Assembly (NCBI GenBank): GCA_005784505.1
Contig: VCAZ01000092.1
Span: 222,501 to 286,500, forward strand
Direction: 5' to 3'
DNA: 64,000 nucleotides
DNA from: Bagarius yarrelli
Taxonomy: Eukaryota; Chordata; Actinopteri; Siluriformes; Sisoridae
The notes beneath the pieces were generated by a model that had not been told where the DNA came from, ran no database searches, and saw only the letters and a list, made by a program, of their open reading frames with translations. This document shows, piece by piece, positions 11,311 through 19,292 of this stretch (position 1 is the first letter of the stretch; the number at the start of each line of letters is the position of its first letter). The position numbers and the translations under genes were made by a program.

Positions 11311-11581
11311 CAGGAATAAAAAAACTCATACTGCGTTTCTCCTTTTTCTTAAACTTGTTCTTCTTCTTGCTGTGCTCCTTATCATCGTCAGACACAGCGT
11401 CAGGTGGCTCATGGTGGTGTCCGTCATGTGGTGGTGACGGCTCTCCTGTGCGGTACAGCCCAGGGAATTTAGTAGGACTGATTTCCTCGGAGCTGGGGGT
11501 CCGAGCCACGCTGCTCTGATGCTCCGCCCCTCGCCGCTGCTCTGCAGGGCTACTATTGGGTGGCAGGAAGCACTCGGTCAT
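2004..11581 (-). CDS. ralbp1: RalA-binding protein 1 (RLIP76), complete coding span
   Basis: RALBP1 is an effector of the GTPases RalA and RalB with a RhoGAP domain acting on Cdc42/Rac; it links Ral to endocytosis and mitochondrial fission, and has been proposed as a glutathione-conjugate exporter. Nine coding exons join in frame: 11581-11332, 7978-7541, 6887-6538, 5185-5024, 4421-4290, 3910-3800, 3564-3443, 3248-3128, 2336-2004, giving 2019 bases and 672 residues (human about 655). Visible parts in order: basic Lys-rich N-terminal region, RhoGAP domain from about residue 183 to 375 with the arginine finger in GIYRVSG (Arg227), then the Ral-binding coiled coil (about 400-520), an acidic stretch SESESEDEEE, a second coiled coil, and a variable tail. 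The start ATG begins MTECFLPP as in other vertebrates. All introns are GT-AG except the one after 4290. The family identification is firm; exon ends come from reading splice motifs and the phase agreement of the total. Confidence 0.96.
2745..2870 (-). repeat. SINE fragment (tRNA-derived, HE1-like), minus strand
   Basis: Shares the block ACATGTTTTTGGA / GAGGAAACCGGAGTA / ACTCCACACAGA with the fuller copies at 22660-22915 and 26305-26640. It sits in the last ralbp1 intron and lacks both ends. Confidence 0.75.
2982..3020. repeat. (TAA)n microsatellite
   Basis: Short run of ATAATAATA in the ralbp1 intron before the last coding exon. Confidence 0.9.
3128..3248 (-). CDS. ralbp1: ralbp1 coding exon 8, acidic segment
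   Basis: Encodes residues 522-562: SRQQGRSETEEYSSD, the acidic SESESEDEEE run, then LQIILEDLQKQNEELE. Acceptor AAACAG precedes 3248; donor GTGAGC follows 3128. The phase agrees with both neighbours. Confidence 0.94.
3443..3564 (-). CDS. ralbp1: ralbp1 coding exon 7, coiled coil
   Basis: Encodes residues 482-521 plus two bases of codon 522: ENEILTEQEELIALEQ to IERLRAEIADIQ. The heptad-like Leu/Ile spacing fits the coiled coil. Acceptor CTGTAG, donor GTCAAA, phase 2. Confidence 0.93.
3800..3910 (-). CDS. ralbp1: ralbp1 coding exon 6, coiled coil
   Basis: Encodes residues 445-481 (37 codons), beginning ECESKIAQEIASLSKEDVSK and ending ILLAQ. It continues the helical Ral-binding region. Acceptor AAACAG, donor GTAGGA, phase 0 at both ends. 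Confidence 0.94.
4251..4278. repeat. (GT)n microsatellite next to a splice donor
   Basis: GT repeat on the plus strand, CA repeat in the ralbp1 transcript. It begins about a dozen bases downstream of the GC donor of coding exon 5. Confidence 0.95.
4290..4421 (-). CDS. ralbp1: ralbp1 coding exon 5, Ral-binding region; GC donor
   Basis: Encodes residues 401-444 (44 codons), EFLLNRLHRDLQAG to KLREAKRQ, matching the Ral-binding helix region; the IKDLSK segment is part of a proposed nucleotide-binding site in the human protein. The 3' splice site follows a run of 53 T. The exon must end at Gln444 to match the family, yet the next bases are GCACGA, so the donor is GC rather than GT. Confidence 0.93.
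4426..4478. repeat. Homopolymer of 53 A (T in the transcript)
   Basis: Uninterrupted A run on the plus strand. In the ralbp1 transcript it forms the whole polypyrimidine tract directly before the GCAG of coding exon 5. The assembled length is probably only approximate. Confidence 0.95.
4521..4702 (+). repeat. SINE-like repeat, family A
   Basis: Has the layout shared by many copies here: GTGGTTAAGGTGTT head, GGGTT-type box, AGCA..GCCCTTAACC middle, GCTCTGCCAAATG and a TGTAAATGTAA tail. Degenerate copy in a ralbp1 intron. The head resembles tRNA A and B boxes; the tail is the common fish TAAATGTAAATG end. Confidence 0.8.
5024..5185 (-). CDS. ralbp1: ralbp1 coding exon 4, end of RhoGAP domain
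   Basis: Encodes residues 347-400 (54 codons, phase 0 at both ends), starting IGNRVLYVFFTHVHELFG and ending KEEIRRQ. It closes the RhoGAP fold and enters the linker to the Ral-binding region. Acceptor TTTGCAG, donor GTACCA. Confidence 0.95.
5455..6325. mobile_element. Probable non-autonomous hAT-type DNA element
   Basis: The left end TAGAGCTGGGCGATATGG and the right end, read from the minus strand as TAGGTCTGGGCCGATA, form imperfect terminal inverted repeats. GGGCTGGGCGATAT ends are typical of many fish non-autonomous hAT elements. The roughly 870 bases between have no transposase frame. Clear target-site copies were not found, so the ends are approximate. Confidence 0.5.
6538..6887 (-). CDS. 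ralbp1: ralbp1 coding exon 3, RhoGAP core
   Basis: Encodes residues 230-346, most of the RhoGAP domain: KSKVDELKAAYDREE, the VASLMKQYLRELPDNLL helix, and MNIQNISIVLNPTVQ with the Asn that in this family helps bind the GTPase. Human has SerProThr where this has AsnProThr (NPTV), which is the commoner RhoGAP form. Confidence 0.95.
6960..7540. other. ralbp1: ralbp1 intron sequence, including a SINE-like scrap
   Basis: Intron between coding exons 2 and 3. Around 7195-7330 a few blocks (GGTGATAAAAATTCAAAC, AATTGGGAGTTAAAAGG) faintly recall the family A SINE-like repeat in reverse. Otherwise nothing recognised. Confidence 0.4.
7541..7978 (-). CDS. ralbp1: ralbp1 coding exon 2, start of RhoGAP domain
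   Basis: Encodes residues 84-229. It carries the very basic KKPSFSKKKEKDF segment, the KDLTAADVVKQWKEKKKKKK block and the first part of the RhoGAP fold ending GIYRVSG, where Arg227 is the expected catalytic arginine finger. Acceptor CTAG precedes 7978; donor GTAGGA follows 7541. The phase 1 junction to exon 3 restores Ser-Gly-Met-Lys. Confidence 0.95.
9284..9360. repeat. A-run plus (TAA)n
   Basis: A homopolymer of about 24 A, then about 13 TAA units. It could be the tail of a retroposed element whose body is no longer recognisable. Confidence 0.85.
10617..11096. repeat. Degenerate minisatellite, about 25-31 base unit
   Basis: Many tandem copies of CTAAATAGAGA-TAAACTCTTGAAT, some with a 6-base CCAAGT or CAAATC addition. 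Units vary by point changes, so the array is old. It lies in a ralbp1 intron. Confidence 0.93.
11279..11308. repeat. Homopolymer A run
   Basis: About 30 A on the plus strand, a T run some 25 bases inside the intron after ralbp1 coding exon 1. Confidence 0.9.
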
Positions 11582-11651
11582 CCTGTTTGCCTCTTATTCT
11601 TTTGGCTGATCACGGCAAACACTCTTTTGATGTGTCACGTCTTCATTCTAT
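11332..11651 (-). CDS. ralbp1: ralbp1 first coding exon with 5' UTR part
   Basis: The acceptor TTCTTTCAG ends at 11652, so about 70 untranslated bases (11651-11582) precede the ATG at 11581. Residues 1-83 are encoded here, including the conserved TPSSEEISPTKFPGLYR segment and the Lys-rich end KKKNKFKKKEKR. The donor follows base 11332 (GTATGA), phase 1; joined to the next exon it gives Thr-Glu-Gly-Tyr as in other RALBP1 proteins. Confidence 0.93.
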
Positions 11652-14070
11652 CTGAAAGAATAAATTGAACTTATAACGTATGCATCAAGAAACAGAAAAA
11701 TACAGACAGCAGCCACAGCAGTTACACGGAACACTGAGCAATTTCTGATCACTGCTGTACTCAACTGAACCCTGAACCCAATAACCAATCACTGGTTAAC
11801 CCTGACTTATATTTACATTGTTCTCAACAGCTGACATGCTTATGGGAAAGCTAAAAAAAAAAAAATCATAAAACAATGCTATCTGCCGCCCGACAACTTC
11901 TTTCGTTTAGCTAAAATGACAGATAGTTGCTGTGTAATATGATGCGCTAACCAACTACGATACATGCCTGGGTTATGTTTCTACAGAATACCGTCTGGGA
12001 GAGAAAACCGACAAACGGCGGATTTTGTAGATTTATGCTATTAAACGTGCCTTTGTCCTCTGGGATTTGTCCTCGTATTTGCAGTAAACATTTCATCAAA
12101 AATAAGCTTAGATAAACATTAGATATATTAATTATTGTAATTTTAGCCATGAATGATCTCCCTACCTAATCTCCTTTCATGGTTTGTTGTCATAAACTGA
12201 AAAATCAACTCAAATAGTTAGACAAAAGGTAAAGCCGGGATGCTGTTTAATGTAAAGCAAACACATTTTATTTGATTACATGTAGTACTAAGAAAAATTT
12301 TTATGCTTGTATTGAGACTGATCAACTTTTTAATAATATAATATAAAATCTTTTTATACACATTTTATATAGCATCTAATTTTCTAATGGGGTTGTAATA
12401 ATAATATGATGAAACTAAGATGATGACAATATGATGAAACCTTTTGCACGATTTAATTCTGGCAGCAGTTTAAGGTGAGGGATTCTTCACACAAGTAAAG
12501 ATCTGGCAGGGACCTGGCGTTTTAGAATGACTAAAATACGGCAGCGGGTGCTGTTAATTCATCACAGCTGCCCCGAACTTGAAGTCTGTGTTCATATCTT
12601 CTTTTTTTTCTTTCATCAAAGGGTGATACAAATATTCGCAGCTTAAAACAGTCAATTCGACCAGGTTGAAAAATTATTTCCAAAGGTAACAAAAGTGGGA
12701 AGTGGTGGCTCATGGTTAAGGTGTTGGACTACCAACCCGAAGATTGTGGGTTTAGCCACCACTGCTGGGCCCCTGAGCAAGGCCCTTAACCCCTAATTAC
12801 TCAGTTGTATAAATGAGATAAATGTAAGTCGCTCTGGAAAAGGACATCTGCCAAATGCTGTAAATGTAAGTCGCCATTTTTACTAATTGTTTTGCCCACA
12901 AAGTCGCTGCACAGGTCACATGACAGAAAACTACCAATTGCAATGCACCATTGTTTTTACTAAGCATCCAAGTATTAAAGTGTTTTACAAGTTTATCACT
13001 GTAACGGAACTAATGGTCTTGTTTTTAGACTGTGATACGGGTCAAACAGAAATGGATGATATAATCAAAATTCTAGTTTTATTCTGAAAAAAAAAAATCA
13101 TATACATAAAGCAAAATGCATGTTAACTCTACCAAATAGTAAACTGTTTTCCATCGATTTAAAGATTTTTAATGGTTCACTAACTTTAATACATAATCAT
13201 AAAACTGGCAAGACATCCTATATATTAAAAAGGATATTTGATGAATTCGACATATAAATGATGAAAAATGTTGGGTTATCATATTATTGTTTGCTTGTTT
13301 TTTTTTTGGTAATTTCTTATAAATAATGCATTTCCCCTATTGTTATATTGGATTTTAAAATAAATAAATAAATAAATCTCTAAATACTTATATTTTTATC
13401 TCTGTACACTATGATTTGTACAGCCTACAAATTTTGTCTGTATTTACAAGGAAAAAAAATTTTTTTTTTTCATCTTTAACTATTTTCTTTACGTTAATAT
13501 CACAATTACGTCATCCAGCGACTTCCGGCTCTATTTTATGCGTTTATTAATAATTTTCCCCTGACAAAAAGTTTGCAAGCACTAAACATTTCCTCACGAC
13601 CGAGCAAAAACCCGTCCTGGGTATAAAATAAAACATATTAAAGCAACAAATCAGACGCAATAATTGATTTTATTTTCACAACTCTATAGCAACGATTAGT
13701 GTTTAACATAAACATGTATATTTATAAATACAGATGAGACATGACGTCATGTCGGAGGAAGTGCACGCTTTGTTAATCAGGATTAATTAATTATCGTTAC
13801 ATCATTAACGTGCTTTTATGATAATAACACAACTATTCTAAATAACCCTGTTCTATTTCTCATCCTTATTTCTAATTCTCACTTTGTCCTGTTTATAAGC
13901 TCCACCGCTAGTGCCCTATGCTAGCAGGCTAACAGTTGGTCAGCTAGCTGAGTCAGTCCCTGGGCATTATATATTCAGTGTCAGCTACGAGTCACAAAAA
14001 CACGCACATTAATAAGGGGAATTAAACGCACGATCGGTCCATAAACATAATCAAAGATCCGGATTTATTT
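11652..14070. other. ralbp1: Presumed first ralbp1 intron (untranslated part)
   Basis: About 2.4 kb between the acceptor at 11652 and the likely promoter exon near 14.08 kb. One SINE-like copy (12693-12870) is inside. No coding frame was recognised. Confidence 0.5.
12693..12870 (+). repeat. SINE-like repeat, family A
   Basis: Good copy: TGGTTAAGGTGTTGGACTACCAACC, GTGGGTTTAGCC, CTGGGCCCCTGAGCAAGG, CTCAGTTGTATAAATGAGAT, GTAAGTCGCTCTGG, CTGCCAAATGCTGTAAATGTAA. All conserved blocks of the family are present. Confidence 0.9.
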
Positions 14071-14200
14071 TCTGCACCAACCTGCTAGGAATCATTTTCC
14101 CAGACCTGCGCTTCCTGTTGCTGTGTTTACGTACCAACTGTGTGCGAGTCTGCGCAGATTGCGGCTATTTTGAATTCTGGGAAATGTAGGAAAAGATACA
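14070..14200 (-). promoter_or_regulatory. ralbp1: Probable ralbp1 promoter and untranslated exon 1
   Basis: On the minus strand this relatively GC-rich patch contains CTACATTTCCCAGAATTC (close to a ZNF143-type element), CTGCGCAGACTCGCAC (NRF1-like) and ACAGGAAGCG (ETS-like), a set typical of TATA-less housekeeping promoters. A splice donor CAG/GTTGGT ends at 14082, and CAG/GTCTGG near 14104 is an alternative. Either could join to the acceptor at 11652. Inferred, not proven. Confidence 0.45.
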
Positions 14201-14252
14201 CACAGCCCTGTCCTATGAATGAGACAAAACTACTATTACTATTACTACTAGT

Positions 14253-14254
14253 TC

Positions 14255-14298
<44 letters not shown>

Positions 14299-14315
14299 TA
14301 ATAATAATAATAATA

Positions 14316-14351
<36 letters not shown>

Positions 14352-14380
14352 CATAATAATAATAATAATAATAATAATAA
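14253..14380. repeat. (TAA)n microsatellite
   Basis: About 40 AAT units with few interruptions directly upstream of the presumed ralbp1 promoter. Frames through it encode only Ile, Tyr or Leu runs. Confidence 0.97.
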
Positions 14381-14393
14381 CTACTGTTGTAGG

Positions 14394-14556
14394 GCCGGTG
14401 GTTGGTGGCACAGTGGTTAAGGTGTTAGACTACTAACTAGAAGATTGTGGGTTCGATTACCACTGATGGGCCCCAAAGCAAGGAACTTAACCCCAAATTT
14501 CTCAGTCAAATACATCAAACAAATTGTAAATCACTCTGGATTAGGGCACTGTAAAT
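14394..14556 (+). repeat. SINE-like repeat, family A
   Basis: GGTGGCACAGTGGTTAAGG head, GTGGGTTCGATTACC B-box-like block, GATGGGCCCC, and a worn TAAATAAT tail. It sits between two AAT repeats. Confidence 0.85.
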
Positions 14557-14776
14557 AATAATAATTATTATTATAATAGAAGAAGAAAAAGAAGCTTTCA
14601 ACATGTTGTACTCTGTATAAATATGTATGTGACAGATAAAATTTTTATTTAAAAAAAGCAGCAGAAGAGGAAGCCCTCTAGGAGTTGATCTGGTGGAGGA
14701 CATGTTGACATAGCTAAGGCAAATAATAGTAGTAATAATAATAATAATGACAATAAGAAATAAATAAATAATTATT

Positions 14777-14908
14777 GTGGGGTGGTCGTACTTCAGTGGT
14801 TAAGGTGCTAACCAGAAGATTGCCCACTGTTGGGCACCTGAGCAAGGCCTTTGTTGCTTTGTTGTAAAGAAATAAATGCATCTGTCAAATGCCGGTAATG
14901 TAAATAAC
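14777..14908 (+). repeat. SINE-like repeat, family A, shortened
   Basis: CAGTGGTTAAGGTGCTAACCAGAAG head, GTTGGGCACCTGAGCAAGG, then CATCTGTCAAATGCCGGTAATGTAA. The middle is partly deleted. AAT and GAAG repeats follow. Confidence 0.8.
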
Positions 14909-14984
14909 AATAATAACAAAAGAAGAAGCAGAAAAAGAAGAATAAGATGCCGTCTAGTAGATAGAGGACATGTTGATATAGTCG

Positions 14985-15029
14985 AGGATAATAATAATAA
15001 TAACAATAATAATAATAATAATAATAATG

Positions 15030-15060
<31 letters not shown>

Positions 15061-15065
15061 AGAAT
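14985..15065. repeat. (AAT)n and (GAA)n microsatellites
   Basis: An AAT run followed by AGAAGAGGAAGAAG repeats. Low complexity on both strands. Confidence 0.93.
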
Positions 15066-15079
15066 AATATAAGAAAGAA

Positions 15080-15560
15080 AAAAATAGAGAGAATTAGTTA
15101 ATATTAAGAGAAAGATACTTAACATTATTAATATTATAAAGAGGAAAATGCTGTCTTAGTGACTTTCCCATGACATGGTTGGCAGTACCAAACAATCAGA
15201 TTTGAGTAATACAGAAACTTTAATTTAAAGGATTTGTTTCATGCACATCAGTCTTCATGTTAAACACTGTAAAATCAGACTGATCTGTGTTGCTCTTTAC
15301 ATTAATCATACGTCAAGAAGCATCTCAGAGCTCACAGTGTGTCAAATCTTAATGTTTAAGTGTTCACAGTAGCAGAAAAGCACAGCGGGTTACACTCCTG
15401 TCACCACTGCCAGAACAGGAACCTGAGAACACAACAGACTGAAAGAATAAATCAGCTGGTCTTACACACATAACCAGCAGGTGGAAGCACCGAGCTACCA
15501 ATCTGTACAGCAGTGCGCGAATTTAGGGTTAGGGGTAGTATTAATATTAAAGTAGTACTA
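15080..15560. other. Stretch with no recognised feature
   Basis: About 480 bases of moderately complex sequence between microsatellites. No coding frame, RNA gene or known repeat was seen. Confidence 0.5.
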
Positions 15561-15564
15561 ATAT

Positions 15565-16193
15565 TAACTAACCCTAGTATTATTTATTTATTTATTATTA
15601 ACTAACCCTAGTGTTATTTATTTATTATTATTTATAATTAACTAACCCTAGGTTTATTATTTTATTTATTATTTATTATTAACTAACCCTAGTATTATTT
15701 ATTTATTATTATTATTACTAACCCTATTGTTATTATTTATTATTTATATTAACTAACCCCTAGTGTTATTTATTTATTATTTATAATTAACTAATCCTAG
15801 TGTTATTTATTTATTGTTATAATTAACTAATCCTAGTATTATTTATTTATTATTATTTATTATTAAACTAACCCTAGTATTGTTTATTTATTATTTATTA
15901 TTAACTAATCCTAGTATTATTTATTTATTATTTATTATTAACTAACCCTATTATTTTATTTATTATTTATTATTAACTAACCCTAGTGTTATTTATTTAT
16001 GATTTATAATTTATCCTTATTATTCTTTTTTTTTTATTATTAACTAACCCTAGTATTATTTATTTATTATTTATTATTAACTAACCCTAGTGTTATTTAT
16101 TTATTATTTATAATTAACTAATCCTAGTGTTATTTATTTTATTATTTATTATTAACTAACCCTAGTATTGTTTATTTGTTATTTATTATCAAC
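15565..16193. repeat. AT-rich minisatellite with TAACTAACCCTAG core
   Basis: At least fourteen tandem units of about 35-40 bases, each with TTATTTATTATT followed by AACTAACCCTAGT. Units differ by small indels. The core looks telomere-like (TAACCC) but lacks the TTAGGG hexamer periodicity. Confidence 0.95.
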
Positions 16194-16199
16194 TATATA

Positions 16200-16286
<87 letters not shown>

Positions 16287-16292
16287 ATATAC
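16194..16292. repeat. (TA)n microsatellite
   Basis: Nearly 100 bases of TA directly after the minisatellite. Confidence 0.96.
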
Positions 16293-16834
16293 GTGTTTAA
16301 ATAGTGCTTTGCTTGTGATGTAACCTTTTAATATTTTTCTGTACTAAAATTTTTGATTTCTTAAAGGAAAATAGATATATTAAAATATTGCTATTTGTCT
16401 TCTTCGCTGTTTGTTTTTAATCTTATTTTTCTGTACATCAGACAAGATTTTGCGCCACTTCCTTCCGGCCGGATTCGACGAGATTTTGCGCCACCTCCGG
16501 TCGGAGCTGTATCCCGTCTAGCCACAACCAGTCTAAATCTCAAACTACTGAATGGCTGGTGGAAAAAAAAAACCCATTATAACTTAGATTTTGTTTAGCA
16601 ATATTTTTTATGAACTGGGTCATGAGAAAGTGGGTCAAGAAAGTTACACTGCTGTTAAAAAATAGAAAAAAAAAAGCATAGAAATAATCTAGAATTAAAT
16701 ATATGTAATAAAAATAATAATTAAATTATACATTCAACCTTAAAAAAATTTAGTATAAATTTTATAATTTAGCACAGATTCCAATCACATAACTAGATAT
16801 TACTTGTCTGTTTATAGATGTTTATATAAATAGG

Positions 16835-17115
16835 GGACGGCTCATGTTAGATGTTTTGAGGAGAAAGTCAGGGAAGCACAGATTGAGGTGGTTTGGACAT
16901 GTACAGAGGAGGGATAGTGAATATATTAGTAGGAGGATGTTAGAGATGAAGCTACCAGGCAGAAGGCAAAGAGGAAGACCAAAAAGAGGAGGTATATGGT
17001 ATATGATAAACGAGGACATGAAGTTAGTGGGTGTGAGTGAAGAGGATGTAGAGAATAGGGTTAGGTGGAGACAGATGATTCGCTGTGGAGACCCCTAAAA
17101 GGGAACAGCTGAAAG
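16835..17115 (+). mobile_element. RTE-type LINE, 3' end fragment
   Basis: The frame from 16844 encodes KHRLRWFGHVQRRD, GRRQRGRPKR and RVRWRQMIRCGDP in order. This is the C-terminal tail found after the reverse transcriptase in RTE/BovB-type LINEs. The upstream ORF is missing (5' truncation). The end is a GAAGAAGA run near 17115-17130. Confidence 0.85.
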
Positions 17116-17239
17116 GAGAAGAAGAAGATATAAGTAATTATTTCAATATTCTGCTTCCGGCATTTTCTCTGGGAATTGGGGTTTTCTCCCCAAGTCCAAT
17201 GAAATGCATTGTAGACTGACTGGTACATTTTAGTGTGTG

Positions 17240-17345
17240 TGTGTGTAAATGTACTCTGTGATGGTTAGCAAGCCAGTCCAGGGTGTCCCCAACCAGGGTG
17301 CCCTAAGTCTCCTGTGATAGACTCCACCCCATATATGATGATTGG
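17240..17345 (+). repeat. SINE 3' fragment (HE1-like)
   Basis: Worn match to the end of the tRNA-derived SINE at 26305-26640: CCAGTCCAGGGTGTCCCC and CTCCTGTGATAGACTCCA. Only this end is present. Confidence 0.55.
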
Positions 17346-17748
17346 TGAAAAAATGAATTTTAGATTTGAATAAACAGTTATGACACCTAAAAGGAAAGCC
17401 CTTACCTCCTTTTTATAATCTTATCTGTGGCAGCTTGGTGGTGATGGTATTTAACCTCACAACCTTCTAATCAGCAATTTAATCCCTTAATCATTAAACT
17501 ACCTCTTTTTGTGTACACTGAATTGTCAAATCGAATAAAAGATTTGGGACCTTAACAGTTACATAATTAAAATGTTATTTGTAAAACCTTTGCACAGCCC
17601 ATTCATGTTTCTCTGACTTCTTATTAAGAATTTACACAAACCGACTATAAAACTATCATAATATTACGATAAAGAAACAAAATGTGGAGCTTTTTTCTTA
17701 TTGTAGAGAGAAAATGATTTACTAATTACTATATTATACAGTAGATAT

Positions 17749-18115
17749 TTCCTGGTGACGTTCAAGCATAAAGTTTCCAAATTCATCTACAATATGGTTG
17801 GCGCTATTCCGTTATGTCCCGTCCTTTATTGTCTTTTTGCACTGTCCTTGTAATGTTTGTATTGTTTATTGCACTGTCTGTTCTGCACTGTCTGCACTTT
17901 ATGTCTATCCTGTTTAGTGGCTCTTTGTTGTTTTGTAAATTCTATGTTTTGTGTAGCACCAGGGGGTCCTGGAGAAACGTTATTCCATCTCACTGTGTAC
18001 TGCATCTGCTATATATGGTTGAAATGACAATAAAGCTCCTTGAACCTTGAACCTTGAGCCTTGAAATTCTACTTAAAAGTTCCTGGTGACGTTCAAGCAT
18101 AAAGTTTCCAAATTC
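17749..18115 (+). mobile_element. 5'-truncated LINE 3' tail with 36-base target-site repeats
   Basis: Identical 36-base direct repeats (17749-17784 and 18080-18115; TTCCTGGTGACGTTC...) flank a 295-base insert. The insert holds GCACTGTCTGTTCTGCACTG, GTTATTCCATCTCACTGTGT and AATGACAATAAAGC and ends in TTGAACC repeats, the 3' UTR style of fish CR1/L2-type LINEs. The perfect repeats show a fairly recent insertion. Confidence 0.8.
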
Positions 18116-18119
18116 TACT

Positions 18120-19140
18120 TGAAAGTTTTTTCTGATTTTAAGAGGCGGGAAATTTTTTTAAAAACTGTAAAAGCCCTGTTTATTACCTCCGAACTTCAGC
18201 CTCTGCAAATGCATTGATCGCTGGAGAAATCTGGGATGCAGAAACTTTTGTGAAGCCTTTGGAGAGAGATAAAACTTTTATGATAGTTACTATTAAAAAC
18301 ACGGAGTTGCTACATCGAAAAAAGAAAAAAGAAAATTAAAAGTTTGTTTTTTACTTTAATGGGTTCAAAGTGTATAGATTTTATTGTGTTTTTTTTTCTC
18401 TTTCGTTGTTGGTCTGTGGTGTAATATCACTAATTAGCTACATGTTATAGGCATGTATCTGTTGTAGTACTTCACAAATAACCTAGAAAAAAATGGACAC
18501 CTGAAGAAACTCCTATCAGAGAGTAACTCAAGCCCAGGATCAATCCCTGGAGTCACGCTGATCTTACTCTCACCCATAAACTGAATGATAAACAAAACAA
18601 ACCGTGATTGGTTGCTTTTTAATGCCAGTAAGATATCTTCTTAGCCAATAAAAGCTGCCTTGGAGTGGCTGGCAACACAAAATGACACAGATCGATGGAT
18701 TCAATCTCTGACTAATGAATCTTTTCATCCAATTGACACACCGACTGACTTCATATTTAGATTCCTAAAGATTTATACCACAAGTCTAGTATAAATCAGC
18801 GAAGGTGTTGATGAAGTTTCTTGGGAACGCCAAATTATACCCTGTCAGACAGATGGGTTTAATCACACGTCTTGAATAATTAAACAAAGATCTGTCACAA
18901 TTGGGACTATATATAAAGCCAGTGTTCCTAAAGCATCCCTGGAGTAACACCTTGACTTATTAGTTATCTTAAATCCTTAAATCATTGTCGGCGGAGGCCT
19001 TGGTGTGGGTGCAGTTGATAATTGAATGCATATAAGCACCCACATTTAAGACAAGTAATATACCAGCTGATGCCAAGAACTGCAGTAACATCAAGAAAGT
19101 TAAACTCGTGGGCTGTTTGAAATATTTATGATAATGTTTT
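18120..19140. other. Stretch with no recognised feature
   Basis: About 1 kb without a convincing frame or repeat signature. Confidence 0.5.
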
Positions 19141-19141
19141 T

Positions 19142-19292
19142 TACATTTCTGGCATTTGGCAGACACCCTTATACAACTTACATTTATACAACTAAGCAAT
19201 TAGGGATTAAAAGCCTTGTTCATGGGCCCAGCAGTGATAACTTGGTGGTGCTGGAAATCAAACCCACATTAACCACTGAGCTACCACTTCCT
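19142..19292 (-). repeat. SINE-like repeat, family A, minus strand
   Basis: Reverse copy: GGCATTTGGCAGACACCCTTATACAACTTACATTTAT, GCAATTAGGGATTAAAAGCCTTG, CTTGGTGGTGCTGG, ACCACTGAGCTACCACTTCC. Confidence 0.85.

Larger units (their letters stand above)
7990..11330. other. ralbp1: Large ralbp1 intron between coding exons 1 and 2
   Basis: About 3.3 kb. It holds an A-run at 9284-9307, a TAA repeat at 9320-9358, a zone rich in GCTAGC words at 8860-9740, a degenerate minisatellite at 10617-11096 and an A-run at 11279-11308. No conserved coding frame was seen; short frames such as 10290-10550 look like chance. Confidence 0.7.

Noticed and set aside
15565..16193. Interstitial telomere repeat
   Set aside because: TAACCC occurs once per unit of about 37 bases, not as tandem TTAGGG hexamers.
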